NCBI GenBank assembly: GCA_005406025.1
Contig: BGZK01001266.1
Coordinates: 1 to 64,000, forward strand
Direction of reading: 5' to 3'
Length of the DNA stretch: 64,000 nt
DNA from: Eumeta japonica
Taxonomy: Eukaryota; Arthropoda; Insecta; Lepidoptera; Psychidae
In this document: piece after piece, positions 11,595 to 22,588 of the stretch
Position numbering within the stretch: position 1 is the first letter of the stretch
How the letters are laid out: each line of letters starts with the position of its first letter
Notes under the pieces: model-generated
What the model was told of the DNA's origin: nothing
The model's input: the letters and a program-made list of their open reading frames with translations, nothing else
The model's database searches: none
Translations under genes and position numbers: made by a program

Positions 11595-12065
11595 ATTAAG
11601 TTCAAGGTCAAAATCTAATGTGGGATTAAAATGAGAATCAAAAGCGTGACCAGAATATAAATACGAAGGATCGGATCGGAATTGAGATTAGGACCGGTAT
11701 GTGTCGGAAGCGGGACTAGAATCGTAACTTACTTAGACCGAGGTAGAGTTCAGAATCAAAAGTGGGACCGGAATAAAAATCGAAGGAGTACCCAGATCAG
11801 AATTAAGATTAGGACCGGTTTCGGGAGCGGGACTAGAATCGTAACCTACTTAGATCGAGGCTGAGTTCAGAATCAAAAGTGGGACCGGAATAGAAATCGA
11901 AGGAGTACCCAGATCAGAATTGAGATTAGGACCGGTTTCGGGAGCGGGACTAGAATCACAACCTACTTAGATCGAGGCAAAATTCGGAATCAAAAGCGGG
12001 CCGCGATCGTGTTGAAAGTGGTACAAATTGAAATCGAGAGCAGGACCGAGGTTAGAATCGTAAAT
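11595..12065 (+). repeat. Purine-rich minisatellite, unit about 117-121 bp, about 3.5-4 copies
   Basis: The phrase 'aggaccggt' recurs at 11690, 11811 and 11928, followed each time by 'gcgggactagaatc', a 'acttaga(c/t)cgagg' block and 'ttcagaatcaaaagtgggac'. A more diverged unit lies upstream from about 11595. Within each unit a shorter motif like 'gggaccggaatagaaatcga' recurs, so the array looks hierarchical. The 60-codon frame here comes from the repetition. Confidence 0.8.
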
Positions 12066-12120
12066 TGTATAGCGATTCGGATCATGACTTAGAGAGTGAT
12101 TGGTCGTTATATAAGATAAA

Positions 12121-12200
12121 TGAAATAATTGTATGTACACAGAAATAATTGTATGTGCACAGAAATAATTGTATGTGCACAGAAACAATCGTATGTGCAC
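12121..12200 (+). repeat. Minisatellite, four 20-bp units
   Basis: Four contiguous copies of 'agaaataattgtatgtgcac', differing at a few positions and exactly 20 bp apart. It lies just after the 120-bp minisatellite, so slippage or unequal exchange may be local. Confidence 0.9.
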
Positions 12201-12870
12201 ACAGGCTGACGCTAATTTATGAAGTAAATTTCGCTCATATACAACTGTTTTGTGTGCAGAAAGCTCACCGAATTCTTGATTTTAAATACCAAATCTATAA
12301 CAGGGTACATTTCATTTTATATATCAAAATTAAGTATTAAACGACTATGCGTGGTAATGTATAGATTGAATTAGATTGAACGTTTTAATTTGTTTGAATT
12401 CAAAATAAATCAAAATACACATTAAAAAGAAAGCCCTTAATCAGAAACTATCAACGGAGAAGCGTCACAGGCGTTTCGGTAACGTCAAATAAGAATAACA
12501 CTTAATATTCAACACCGGCCGTACACCCATAACGAATGTCCAAATATTTGTCACAAACCTTTTCGGTGAATTCAAATAAAACCGTAACTAAAGGCCCTCG
12601 CCAAATCCCTAGAGATGGGTCAAGCAATACCGACGATGAGTTTCCAAGTAAAAAAGGTCTTCATCTTTGAAGCCTTAAGGTCGCATTTTAATAAATCCAC
12701 GAAATAGTACCAAATTTTACTTGAAAGGTTCAAAGTCACAGTCGAAAATAAACTTAAGAGCATATTTATAAAGATACATTTTAACTAGCGGGTTATCTAT
12801 AACATCTACCTAAATCGTCATCGCAAAATTGCGCCGTATGTTCGAATAGTAAAATTTATATTTGAACGCG
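12201..12870. other. AT-rich non-coding DNA
   Basis: No supported gene, repeat or structured element. Confidence 0.5.
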
Positions 12871-13090
12871 CGTACGTCACGGACGAAAAGTGGCCAAGTC
12901 GTAACTGCTCGGATTCGCTACGGCCAATATTTCGCGGTATATTGATACAGTCCGGCGGTCGCGAGATAAGATTTATTCGGTTCGGCCCGGACGCAATCTA
13001 AGAGCGTCACGGTGGCTTCCGGTATCGAAATGAAATATCTGCGCGGGGGAGAGACGCCGCCCACGCCACAGCTGCTTGCCAAAATTTGAC
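12870..13090. promoter_or_regulatory. GC-rich island
   Basis: CpG-rich with 'cggtcgcgagataag', 'ttcggcccggacgc' and 'gagacgccgcccacgcc'. No coding frame. GATA-like 'agataag' and 'ccaat' words are present but common by chance. Confidence 0.3.
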
Positions 13091-13394
13091 ACTTGTACTA
13101 ACACCACGGTATGGCAACGATGCCGTAGACTACAGCAGTATTGATATAAACAGAGAACGTTACATTATGATCAAATAAAAGGTAAGTTAATATTACAAAA
13201 AAAATATGTTATATTTTTGCTATATTGCAGCCCTTCTCATTGTAATCATTAATGCAATTTACAAAAAAAAGATTTATCAAATTCAAATTTCGCGCCATTT
13301 CGTGAGATATTTATAATGGCGCATGCGCTGATCTCAACTTTTCACATATGGCTTAAGGCTAATCTTCATTTGTATATAAATATAGATATACAAA

Positions 13395-13428
13395 CACCAC
13401 CTCAACGCTCCGCTTGTGAGGCGTGCAA
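13395..13428 (+). repeat. 34-bp exact direct repeat, left copy
   Basis: Identical over 34 bases to 13813-13846, beginning 'caccacctcaacgctccg'. The unit includes a weak stem (cgctccgcttgtgaggcg). It follows a TATA-rich stretch ('tatataaatatagatata'). Confidence 0.9.
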
Positions 13429-13812
13429 TACACAGTCGTTTTTTAGTTTTTTGTAAATTACAATTAAACGACAGTACTTAGAACGCTAATATTAACTAGG
13501 AATCAGCACAGTGTATAACTTTATATAATAAAAAAAGTATTCCGGTAAGATACATTTTTCGACCAATTTCTCTGCCACGTACATGGATCCATAAACAAAG
13601 ACTGACGGACGTCCAACAATGATTGATTTTAATGTTATTATTTACTATATTAAACAAAATAATTATTTATAAAATATACGCTAGACATATATGCTAGACA
13701 GATTATTTAACTTGATATTAGTGCACTCATATTACACTGTAAGTGTTATATTAGTAAAAAAAAGTCATTTAAGTTTCGAAAGACTGGATTTTTTGACATG
13801 TCGAGAGTAGAG

Positions 13813-13846
13813 CACCACCTCAACGCTCCGCTTGTGAGGCGTGCAA
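13813..13846 (+). repeat. 34-bp exact direct repeat, right copy
   Basis: Second identical copy, 418 bp from the first and 15 bp before a SINE. Exact identity amid decayed DNA points to a recent duplication or to the ends of a young short element. Confidence 0.9.
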
Positions 13847-13860
13847 ATGCAAACACATTT

Positions 13861-14175
13861 CGGTCAGAGCGGTGGTAGGTCAGTGATAAAGGGCGTCGCC
13901 TCTGAAACAGAAAGTATCACGTTCGCTTCTTGACTAAGGGCGAATCGATTAGTGTGTTCCGCACTTCGATAAAATCAAACCGCTCCCTCCGGTGCCGTGA
14001 AGAACAAGCAAATTCGTCGGTTCGGGACTTTGTCATCGCACTGGTGACGGCGGGTGTCAATAGCGTGGGCAGCTTAAAGTTGAGTCTCTCAATGAAGACA
14101 AAAGGATTGTGGGAAGATCACTCGATCAAGTCTTCAATCTCAGCCTCACAGTTCGATAGCCGACTGCGATGAGAT
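13861..14175 (+). mobile_element. tRNA-derived SINE, copy A
   Basis: The head 'ggtggtaggtcagtgataaa' fits an A box and 'cacgttcgcttcttg' a degenerate B box, spaced as in tRNA-derived promoters. The body word 'gtcatcgcactggtgac' matches the minus-strand SINE at 54690-54938 ('gtcatcgcaatggtgac'). Shared head and body make this one family. An 80-codon frame crosses it and is not considered a gene. The 3' end is approximate. Confidence 0.6.
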
Positions 14176-14265
14176 ATAGCCATATTAATCGTGTGACTTG
14201 AGAAAACAACTACGAAATTGTTATCGTTACTTAGGTTCTAGCTCTAAAATTAGATCTACCTGCGC

Positions 14266-14295
14266 GTAAAAATACGCGTGGTTGCGTATTTTTAC
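14266..14295. repeat. Perfect 12-bp inverted repeat, 6-nt loop
   Basis: Arms gtaaaaatacgc at 14266-14277 and gcgtatttttac at 14284-14295, loop gtggtt. It sits close to the two hairpins inside the neighbouring MITE. Confidence 0.85.
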
Positions 14296-14357
14296 ACTGT
14301 ACCGTTTCCCTCATATACATATAAATGTAAATATACAGTGTTAAGTACATGTGGAAC

Positions 14358-14544
14358 GCACGAAACTCTGCCGCTGTGAAGTTTATCAGGAAAGCATCGC
14401 AATATCGTAAAACCTGTTTTACGATATACCCTTACTTCTTCTCTTCCGGTTGCCTGCAACCGGAAGAGAAGGAGTAAGGGTCGGGGGGCGTTATACCTGC
14501 GCATTACATAATTCGAAGCCAATTCAGAGCGGCAGAGTTGCATG
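14358..14544 (+). mobile_element. MITE-like element, copy 1, with inserted hairpins
   Basis: The ends are inverted: 'gcacgaaactctgccgctg' at the left and 'cagagcggcagagttgcatg' at the right. The copy at 31262-31412, in opposite orientation, has the same ends and interior ('aagcatc.caat', 'aagggtcgggg'). This copy is about 36 bp longer because of two inverted repeats. One is 11-bp perfect (14402-14412 with 14417-14427). The other is 25-bp with one G-T pair and a 2-nt loop (14429-14453 with 14456-14480). The superfamily is unknown. Confidence 0.7.
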
Positions 14545-15825
14545 TGTTGTATTTTAACCTAATCATGGACATGGTGTAACGTGAGTAAATGAATTCCGAA
14601 ATTGGAAGTTATTTTGGACGCAAATCAGAGAAAAAAATAATTTTGTTAAGCGCATCAAGTATTATATCAAATGAACGGGTGCGTTATAAGAAATATGAAT
14701 ACATATTTTTTTTAATTTTAAAATACTTGTTTATGTAGACAAATATAAAGAAAATTTATAAAACTCAACCACTTCCCCTTATCTCCGAAATCAAAAAAAT
14801 AATAATATGCGACCTCGCCCATCGTTTACCTACTAAAAACCTAAACGAATATGTATTTTCATTCAGAGCCATTAATTTCAGTTGATTTAGTGATTACAAC
14901 GGTAGACCACTTACACGAAAGCGTTGTGTTCAAATCTATTCTAACATATTTTTTTTGTATTCCATTTATTTTAGTTACCGCCAACAAATCTAGGTCAGTT
15001 TTCAACGATATATTGATAGCAATGGAATAGTTTGTACTACGGCACCCTCCGCGTGAGTCCAACTGGCACTTGGATAGTTTTTTTTTTGCTAACTTTACCT
15101 CACTTTTTTTTATTCAATTTAACTGCTATAGCGTTTCTGAGTACTGCTCAATGTCAGACGAGAAGTAGACGAAATTCGCGGAAAAATCGTACGCTGCCTG
15201 TTTGTTTAATACCTTATTCCTCAGTTAATTTTCTGCGTTAGCTATACTAAAGAAGTTTTGAATACGTCTGCGAAGTGTTAAGCGACGCTTTTAAAGAGCA
15301 TTAATATTATCTTACTTCAAATGATTGATGTACTTTTAAAATACACAAGGAACGATTTGTATAAGCATGACAAGACAGAGGAAATCTGAGTTTTGACATA
15401 TTATACCATTAACGATAAAAATACAGAAAATGACATTGGCAGTCTGATATCACTGACTGTTAAGACATAGAATTAGAAGACTTCACCTCTTAGCAGTGAT
15501 GATGAAGAAGTTAACATGGAGAAGAAGAGATGTATGAATAGCGACACTGCTACAAGATATGGTTAGAACGATATTATAAAAAGGAGACTTTGGCTATGAC
15601 CGGCGGTCTTCACCATACAAATCCGCTCGTTATATTTTGAACTTAAGCCCCGGTTTCGCTAACCGATGTTGACAAATAACAAGCCGTTAATTTAAATTTG
15701 AAATCTTTTCCTTGTACATCAACCTTAATTTTAACTAACAAACGAAAGTGTGAATTCCCGACAGTTTTGAGCAATATTTTTTTTATGCAAGGAAATCTAT
15801 CGCAAGCAAAGTTTTCTAGATGCGC
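14545..15825. other. AT-rich non-coding DNA
   Basis: No supported gene. A 69-codon frame near 15032 is low-complexity and not supported. Confidence 0.5.
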
Positions 15826-15829
15826 ATAC

Positions 15830-15970
15830 GTGTCGGGTGGGTGTGACGGAGGTCACGGAGGCGCGGCGCCGCCGGCCGTCACGCGCGACTGTCGCACCAC
15901 AATGCGACGATTTTCACGCGCCGCCGCGCCCGCGCCGCCGCCGGTCGCACCCGCCTTGGGGTACGCTGGG
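15830..15970. promoter_or_regulatory. GC-rich island
   Basis: Very CpG-rich ('ggcgcggcgccgccggccg'). Two overlapping frames cross it, both alanine/proline/arginine-rich, as expected of GC islands. Regulatory role inferred from composition only. Confidence 0.3.
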
Positions 15971-16018
15971 GAATCTGCTGTACACAACAAGGTACGGCAT
16001 AAAAATGAATTTTAGAAT

Positions 16019-16360
16019 AACCGGTTAAGTGCGAGTCGGACCAGTGCGCCGAGGGTTTCGTACCAGTACCGTAGAATAACTTGTGTTATTTTTTTAGGAA
16101 AAAATAATGTGATTTTCCATCGAGTTAGTGATTATTAGTGCAAGTCTCGCGTACACTTGGTTTTATTAGATGTTGTTTTACTTTAAAAGTTTGCACTGTC
16201 ATCGTAGTAAATTTGACACTTTTATGTATCACGTTTTTTATGATAAAATACCTTCAATTTATGCGAAAATAATAAATATTGTAAAAAAATTTTACCAGCT
16301 ACCTCTTAAGGTTCGAAAGATACAGCCTTTTAAAGGTAGGACAGACAGATAGATATATGA
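16019..16360 (+). mobile_element. Lepidopteran 'aaccgg..aagtgcgagtcgg' element, 3'-degraded copy
   Basis: Starts 'ccggttaagtgcgagtcgg' and continues 'gagggtttcgtacc', the opening phrase of a repeat common in Lepidoptera. A 'ggacagacagata' tract near 16340 fits its 3' part, but the closing 'ggaaccctaaaaa' is missing. Its relatives here are at 19431, 22589 and 58579. Confidence 0.6.
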
Positions 16361-16391
16361 CTTGGTTTTGCAATCCCGTTAGTAATCTTGA

Positions 16392-16424
16392 GTACCTACT
16401 TAATCCTAAAGATTAAGTGGGTAC
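16392..16424. repeat. 14-bp inverted repeat with one mismatch
   Basis: 'gtacctacttaatc' at 16392-16405 pairs with 'gattaagtgggtac' at 16411-16424, loop of 5 nt. Confidence 0.75.
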
Positions 16425-17400
16425 AGGTCGGTGTATTATAAAAAATGTTCTTGGTCATAATTATAGTTTTTATATTCACATTAAAATTAATAAAAGGAGG
16501 TTAAATTAATTTTATTATACGACGAGATATGCACATACAAATAATATTGCATTGCCATCGGGGTAATGCAAAATTACAGTTCCAGCAAACGTCATATTAA
16601 TTTAAGCATATGAGATACATCTTGTTTACAATAAGCTTTAGCTGTCGGTTTAGTTCTCATGGCCATGTAATATTACATTCTTGTTCACGTTTTCTTCGTT
16701 CTTGTTCTCGTCTTTATAGCACATCAAAAGAATAGATATATGTACACCGACGAATAGACATACATTCTGATGCCTGTCTCTTAGTCTGTCCAGGCAATTT
16801 TCACCTAATCCATACATTGGTCAAAAGAAGTTACGATTTTGTCAACATCTTCACGTGACTAGACGCGGACGGGTTTATAACGAACAACTAAAAATGTGTT
16901 TTTCAATTAATTTTAAAATGCATAGTTTACGAGATTTTAAGGAAAATATACCAAATTAAATCTTTTTATTTCTTTTTTCTATTTCTCATCTTTAAGAATT
17001 ATTGTTTATTTTAAGTGATATTCGCAGGTACCTACTATTATGTTCGTATTAATAATATCTCAAACATAATCTATTAAATATTGGACACATATTAAGTAAT
17101 TAACATACATACCGTCACATACGAAGTCGTTGAAGTCGGTGGACATTTTTTTTTAATATCAGTATGAAAACCTGCAAAATAATTATCATTTGCATATTAA
17201 ATATTCACATGAATCCGCTTCACCTTTTTTCGGGTCTAATAACATAAATTTATTGACATTGACCTACATCCGTATAATTGTTTTGAACACATTTTTGTTT
17301 TAATCATTAAAATTCGCTCTATAGAACAGTTCTATTTCGGTTTATCGAGTGAAATTGTAAAATATTTTAGAAAAGTTTAATTTATTACCGTTTTATGGAA
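16425..17400. other. AT-rich non-coding DNA
   Basis: No supported feature. Confidence 0.5.
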
Positions 17401-17404
17401 ACCA

Positions 17405-17620
17405 TTTTAAGGTGCGTCCTGCAGCGGCGGGGTCGCGCAGGCGCGGCGTGCCGCTCGGGCGCGCGTCAGTTTTCACGCGCCGCTGCAGCTATTAATATTG
17501 AAATTGGTGCTATCTGTTGCAATGAAACACACATCTATTAGTGACGTTGGATTCTTTTTAGAAACGATACCGTGACGGGATCGTGTCGCGCTGTATGTCC
17601 GTCCGACACGAGCTTTTTTC
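17405..17620. promoter_or_regulatory. GC-rich island
   Basis: Contains the nearly symmetrical words 'ctgcagcggcgg' and 'cgcgccgctgcag' about 60 bp apart, so the block can fold on itself. CpG-rich with no coding frame. Confidence 0.3.
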
Positions 17621-17734
17621 ACGTAAACGAGAAATTTTGACGTAGGTGATTGGAATTCGGTACTTCTAAGACAAAAAATTATATGAACACGAGCGTGACA
17701 TAAAAAAAAACATTTTTGATTTGGATTAGTTTTG

Positions 17735-17888
17735 ACTCAAATAGCTAGTACATAAAAACACCTAGACTCAAGATATACATTATTTTTTTAATCAAATAAA
17801 TGTTTGTCTTGTGCGGGTATCGAACGCGCGCCCTCAGCGTAACAAATGGACTCATTACCAACTACGTCAATCAGGCCGTCAAACTCTC
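17735..17888 (-). mobile_element. tRNA-derived SINE of a second family
   Basis: On the minus strand it reads 'gacggcctgattgacgtag', then 'gcgcgttcgatacccgcac', then 'aagacaaacat'. This is the arrangement of the common lepidopteran tRNA-headed SINE (A box, B box, then 'acaaacattt'). The tail toward 17735 is AT-rich. It differs from the 13.9/54.8-kb family in its head. Confidence 0.65.
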
Positions 17889-18280
17889 AAAATATGATTC
17901 AAAAAATCTTTACCAAAGATATACCAAATTGCTTCACATTACACATTTTTTAAATAAAAATATTATAAAATACGAATATAGCCACAGACCGACTGTATTT
18001 CTTTGTATAAAGATATATTATCGAAAACAAACAGTACGACTATGCCTTATCGAAAAGTAAAAATATGTTTGATTCGTGTAAAAAAAAGTGTTACATTCGA
18101 CGTTAACCGGGCGAATCCAACTGTCGCCTGTTTAGTTTCTTGCTATATGTGCTAATGCCGCATTATAACATTCACGATAATAAAAAAAAACCTACCTACA
18201 CTTTCTCCGCTAAATTTATCAACAGTGACATAAGTAATAAATTCGAACAAATTACCACCGCTTCCACGGTAATCCATTAC
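17889..18280. other. AT-rich non-coding DNA
   Basis: No supported feature. Confidence 0.5.
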
Positions 18281-18440
18281 CATAATATGGATATTAACCG
18301 GCGACGGCGTGTATCCTCTGAACCGCGCATTTGTGTCGAACTACCGATTCCAGGGTTCCGTGATAACGTAATAAAATGGCCGCGGCGCCATAAAGGCATA
18401 AACCCGTTAAATGCGCTAGGACCGCGAACACAATAGACGG
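18280..18440. promoter_or_regulatory. GC-rich island with homeodomain-like words
   Basis: A CpG-rich core ('atggccgcggcgccataaa') is flanked by 'ataaaatgg' and 'gcataaac'. Two frames overlap on opposite strands and neither looks like protein. Candidate regulatory element. Confidence 0.3.
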
Positions 18441-18579
18441 TTTGTATCGAATAAAAATTGGTTGCCTGTAAAGTCGGTATACGGGCGAAAGTTTTACGTG
18501 ACAACGACTTTGAATGGTAAAATCATTTTAATGTGAATATTCATTCGTATAGTAGGAAGAAGGATGAAATAATAGTAAC

Positions 18580-18645
18580 AATTTAAAACATTTATTTATA
18601 CAAAGAATTATATTTAAAACATTAATTTATACAAAGAATCTCGCA
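18580..18645 (+). repeat. Tandem duplication of about 33 bp
   Basis: 'aaaacatttatttatac' plus 'aaagaat' is repeated as 'aaaacattaatttatac' plus 'aaagaat'. A short local duplication. Confidence 0.7.
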
Positions 18646-18739
18646 CTGAATTTCATATTAACAAAATTTTATTTTTACCTTTACACATACATACGTATTT
18701 ATATACAAATATACATACAATAACTTGTACATTTGCAAA

Positions 18740-18900
18740 TATGCTAATTCTCTAGCGCGCGGCAGACCGATCATAGTTGAGTGGGAGAGAGACGCAAGGC
18801 ATTCGGCGGGCCTCTCTCTCGTTCGGTGACTCATCGTTACGTTACCGAGCGTTACACTTTTTCATAAGTGACTCCCAGCCGCAACCTAATTTAAGACGTT
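18740..18900. repeat. Dispersed repeat with GAGAG/CTCTC hairpin
   Basis: The phrases 'gcgcggcagaccgatcatag' and 'gactcatcgttacgtta' match, from memory, a repeat common in lepidopteran genomes. 'gagagagacgc' pairs with 'gggcctctctctc' across a short loop. Boundaries and class are unknown, and it may extend into the next segment. Confidence 0.4.
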
Positions 18901-19335
18901 GTCACGTCAAAAAAATTATCGAATATTACAAACACGCACGGCGTCGTCGTTAACGAAACGACAGATATTAAAAAAAAATTTGTTTGACCATCGACGGTGG
19001 GAAAATAACACGCTCACTGCAGAAGGCGTCCAGTACGTTGATCTATTGGGCATGGCGCGCGATAGCTTCCTCAAGTCGGGTACAATTCTGGCCACCGATC
19101 TAGTAATCAGTGGTCCTGTGCAGCCCTGGACATTGTCGCCCCATCGGTGGTGGCGATCGTTAGCGGCTGGACTGCACCGCTGGACAGCCGAATGCACTGG
19201 GCTAGCTGGAGTGCAAGCGCTCCAAAACAATCTGCATTTTGGAAAAGTGTACCTTTGCAACGAAACTTGATATTTGCAATTTATTAAACGTATCGAAATG
19301 CATTTGGAATAGTTTATTACTTTGTTGAAACACAA
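18901..19335. other. Moderately GC-rich segment open on both strands
   Basis: A 123-codon + frame (18899-19270) overlaps a 139-codon minus frame (18916-19335). The minus frame contains the more protein-like run NDRHHRWGDNVQGCTGPLIT. Neither matches a family I recognise, and base composition resembles the neighbouring repeat. It is probably transposon-derived rather than a host gene. Confidence 0.3.
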
Positions 19336-19430
19336 TTAAACTATCTCCCTTAAGGTTTGATTTTAAATGTCTTGTTTTTTTTTATTATAATCTCACGATC
19401 ACTGTCAAATACATTAATAAAAACCGGCTA

Positions 19431-19793
19431 AGTGCGGGTCAGACTCGCACACGAAGGATTCCGTACCGTAATACTGAACATACATACTCGTAATATTGCA
19501 CACTACACACTTTTTAAGAATAGTTAATGAAAAACAAGAAGAAATATGAAAATAGAACAAAGAACGCCGATAAAAAAACATTTTTTGTATGGAGATCCCT
19601 TTTAGTTTTTAACTTCATTTTATTTTTCTTGTTTGTTTTTATCATGACTATAGTAATACACACTACGTGAACATTTCAAGTGTTTACCAAGCGATACAGC
19701 CCGTGACAGACAGACGGACGGACAGACAGAGCAACAACGAAGGCTTAGAAATAGGGCTCCGTTGGCGCTCTTAGCATACGGAACCCTAAAAAT
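19431..19793 (+). mobile_element. Lepidopteran 'aaccggctaagtgcgg' element, near-complete
   Basis: Opens 'aaaccggctaagtgcgggtc' and has 'gaaggattccgtacc' early, then 'gacagacggacggacag', 'agggctccgtt' and a closing 'acggaacccta'. Order and length fit a full non-autonomous copy. No long terminal repeats or coding capacity are present. Confidence 0.75.
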
Positions 19794-20726
19794 GGTGTTC
19801 ATTCTAAAGAATAGAGTTTATGAAATATATAGGATAATATCGATAGAAATATGTTATGCACAATAAATAGGAAAAAATACTTATTAAATTTCCCCTTTTT
19901 TTTTTCATTATTTTTACTCTTGAATGCTGGTATTCATATATTTGTACTTGTTGATAACCTGTGTTGAGTTCTATCATAAAGAAAAGGTTGAAGTTTTCGA
20001 AGAGACTACCTTTTGCGTCACTACTACCTTCGGCCCGCAACGCCGGCCGTGTTTAAAAACAATGTATTTTTGATTTTCGCTTTTCTTTCTCAGCGAAACA
20101 GGAAAACCCTCGTCATCGCCCACTCACAATTAGCTTTCGTAACAGAATATTATGTAAGAAACCCCCCTCTCCCATTATAACTCGGGATCGACTGTCGAAC
20201 CCGACCCGGCTTTGCCCGCATGGAATTGACTTTCGACCGCCGCCATAGATAAATAAATAAGTAATAATATATATCTTATAACACTTTACCGTATGAAATA
20301 CACTTTATTTGTATCATATAAGCGCTGATAATAAATTAATTTAAAAATTTGATTTAAAAAATAAAATTTTGAGGTCTCAAAAAATAATGAATTTTGTGAC
20401 ATACTTGCAGCGTAAATTAAAAGGCATATTATTAGGCATACTAAAAGGCATAATACTTCATGATACACTAGCCATCAAGACAGACTTAAACACCCTGATA
20501 TTATTATAGATTGTTTGAATTCGCGAAATTCTACTTCTCTATATACATTCATGTCACATGTCTTACTGATTACGCAATGTATTCTATTAGAGGCATGTTA
20601 TCACCAATTTTTTTACCAATTCATGCACTATTGTTCTTTAAATTCGATTTTTATGCGCGACGGAGCGATTCTTAATACAAGAAAACTTTTTCTGAGATAT
20701 AAAAAGCGCCAATGAAAATTTATCCA
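19794..20726. other. AT-rich DNA with a possible Helitron-like end
   Basis: No gene. Around 20190-20225 'gtcgaacccgacccggcttt' resembles the inverted 3' end of Helitron-like elements, but no CTAG terminus or partner end is visible. Confidence 0.35.
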
Positions 20727-20779
20727 GGGGCCTTATTACGTAAAATCAGAAATCGATTTCTTTTAGATAATAAGGCCCC
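20727..20779. mobile_element. 53-bp minimal element: two termini joined back to back
   Basis: Begins GGGGCCTTATTACGTAAAA and ends 'ttttagataataaggcccc', the left and right termini of the 1.6-kb element that starts two bases later. Its interior keeps only 'tcagaaatcgatttc'. It looks like an internal-deletion derivative sitting next to a larger copy. Confidence 0.7.
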
Positions 20780-20780
20780 G

Positions 20781-22365
20781 GGGGCCTTATTACGTAAAAG
20801 TAGAAATCGATTGCGATTCCGGAATCGATTTGTGAGTCGAAATTGTTAGGTATAAAAAAATGTTATTCTTATACGCAATTTTGAGTGACTTTAAAGCGTC
20901 AGATTAAATTTAAACTTTGCGCACTTATCGAGGACCGATAGCTGTCCAATAATATGGTATAATTGAACTGATCTGATGAATGAGCCAGAAGGTAGGCACA
21001 GGAACTCTATAACGGAATAACATATCCTAGTCGTATTTGAGCTTGTTAGAGTTATCTTGAGATGTACTCTCCACCACGAGTGATTTTCAGGGTCTGATGA
21101 TGGAGCCGGAAGGTAAGCACTAGTACTCCATAATAGAACAACGTAACTTAGTCGTATGTGTTTTTAATAGAATTTTTAAGTGGACTTTGGCCATAATTGG
21201 CTTTCAGGGTCTGATGATGGAGCCCGACGGTTGGTACCGGAATTAACATATCATAACGGAACAATATATCCTAACCATATTTGCTTGTTGGAATCGCCCT
21301 GAAATGGATTTGACCACGATTGACTTTCAGGGTCTGACGATGGAGCTTCCAAACTTCCAGCTCCGTTATCAGACCCTGAAAGCCAATCATGGTCAAAGTG
21401 TATTCCACGAGAATATCAACAAGTCCAAACACGGCTAGGTTGCGTTGTTTCATTATGAAGTACTAGCGTCTACCTTCCGGTTCCATCATCAGACCCTGAA
21501 ACCAATCACGGTTAAAGTGCATTCCAAGACAATTCCAACAACCGCAAACACCGCTTGATATGTTGTTCTATTATAGAGTACTAGTGCTTACCTTCCAGCT
21601 GCATCATCAGACCCTGAAAATCGTTCATGGTCAAAGTACATCTCAAGACGATTTCTACAAGACCAAACACGGCCAGGATACGTTGTTTCATTATGGAGTT
21701 CCTGTGTTTATCTTCTGGCTCCATCATCAGACCCTGAAAGCCAATTATGGTCAAAGTCCATTTAAAAAATCCATTAAGCCCAAATAAGACTAGACTACGT
21801 TGTTCTATTATGGAGTGCTAGTGCTTACCTTCCATCTCCATCATCAGACCCTGAAAATCACTCATGGTGAGATTACATCTCAAGACAACTCTAACAAGCT
21901 CAAACACGTCTAGGATATGTTATTGCATTTTGGAATTCCTGTGCCTACCTTCTGGCTCCATCATCAGATCAGTCCAATTATACCATATTATTGTAAATTC
22001 TTAGGTCCTCGATAAATGTGTAAAGATTTTGTTTAATCTAACGATTTACATTTAAAAAATAATGATTCACTTTGTACGAAATACGAATGACGGAAAATCG
22101 ATTGTAAATCGTTTGAGAATCGCTATAGACCAGTCTTCGGTTTGAGAGCGTAATTCTCGAATAATTGCGAAATCGCGATCCCTAACGGTTTTTGAATTCA
22201 AATATGCGATTAAATTTCATTATGATAATTTAGTGATTTCATTGTAGAGGCAACACTGTTAATTGAAAGACAATTAGCATTTCGAAATATCAACTTGGGA
22301 ATTAGTAAAATAAATTTAAAATCCTGCGAAATCAGAAATCGATTTCTTTTAGGTAATAAGGCCCC
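20781..22365. mobile_element. Composite inverted-repeat element, copy 1 (about 1.6 kb)
   Basis: The termini are inverted (GGGGCCTTATTACGTAAAA at left; 'ttttaggtaataaggcccc' at right, one mismatch over 19 bp). Inside, about three units of 120 bp lie forward ('ctgatgatggagcc' phase) from about 20985, then five units lie inverted ('tccatcatcagaccctgaaa' phase) to about 21970. The centre is near 21345-21360, so the DNA could fold into a giant hairpin. Outer arms also pair ('tatcgaggacc' with 'ggtcctcgata'). The unit resembles a phrase in common lepidopteran repeats. No transposase is encoded; 60-75-codon frames arise because the unit is close to 40 codons long. Confidence 0.8.
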
Positions 22366-22588
22366 GCCGGTCGATTTCGTGATTCGCGAAATCGGCACAG
22401 TCATAGAAACAAATAGAATAACAGATATCAGAAACCGACTAGGTGTTTTAATACCGTTATACTATTAATTCTATTTATTTCCCAGTACATGCTTCTACTT
22501 AGAGGTTATTTTTAAACCTGTAGATAAACCCTTGGTGGCGAACGAACGTATCACGAAGGTTTTTAATAAAAATATTCTATATCAAATC
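22366..22588. other. AT-rich spacer
   Basis: Short palindromic 'gatttcgtgattcgcgaaatc' words just after the element, nothing else. Confidence 0.4.

Noticed and set aside
12870..13090. Coding exon in a GC-rich island
   Set aside because: All frames are interrupted and no splice sites pair.
13861..13935. Possible functional tRNA gene
   Set aside because: A and B boxes are degenerate, the cloverleaf cannot be completed, and the body matches another SINE copy.
17800..17888. Possible tRNA gene on the minus strand
   Set aside because: The head continues into a SINE body and lacks a paired acceptor stem.
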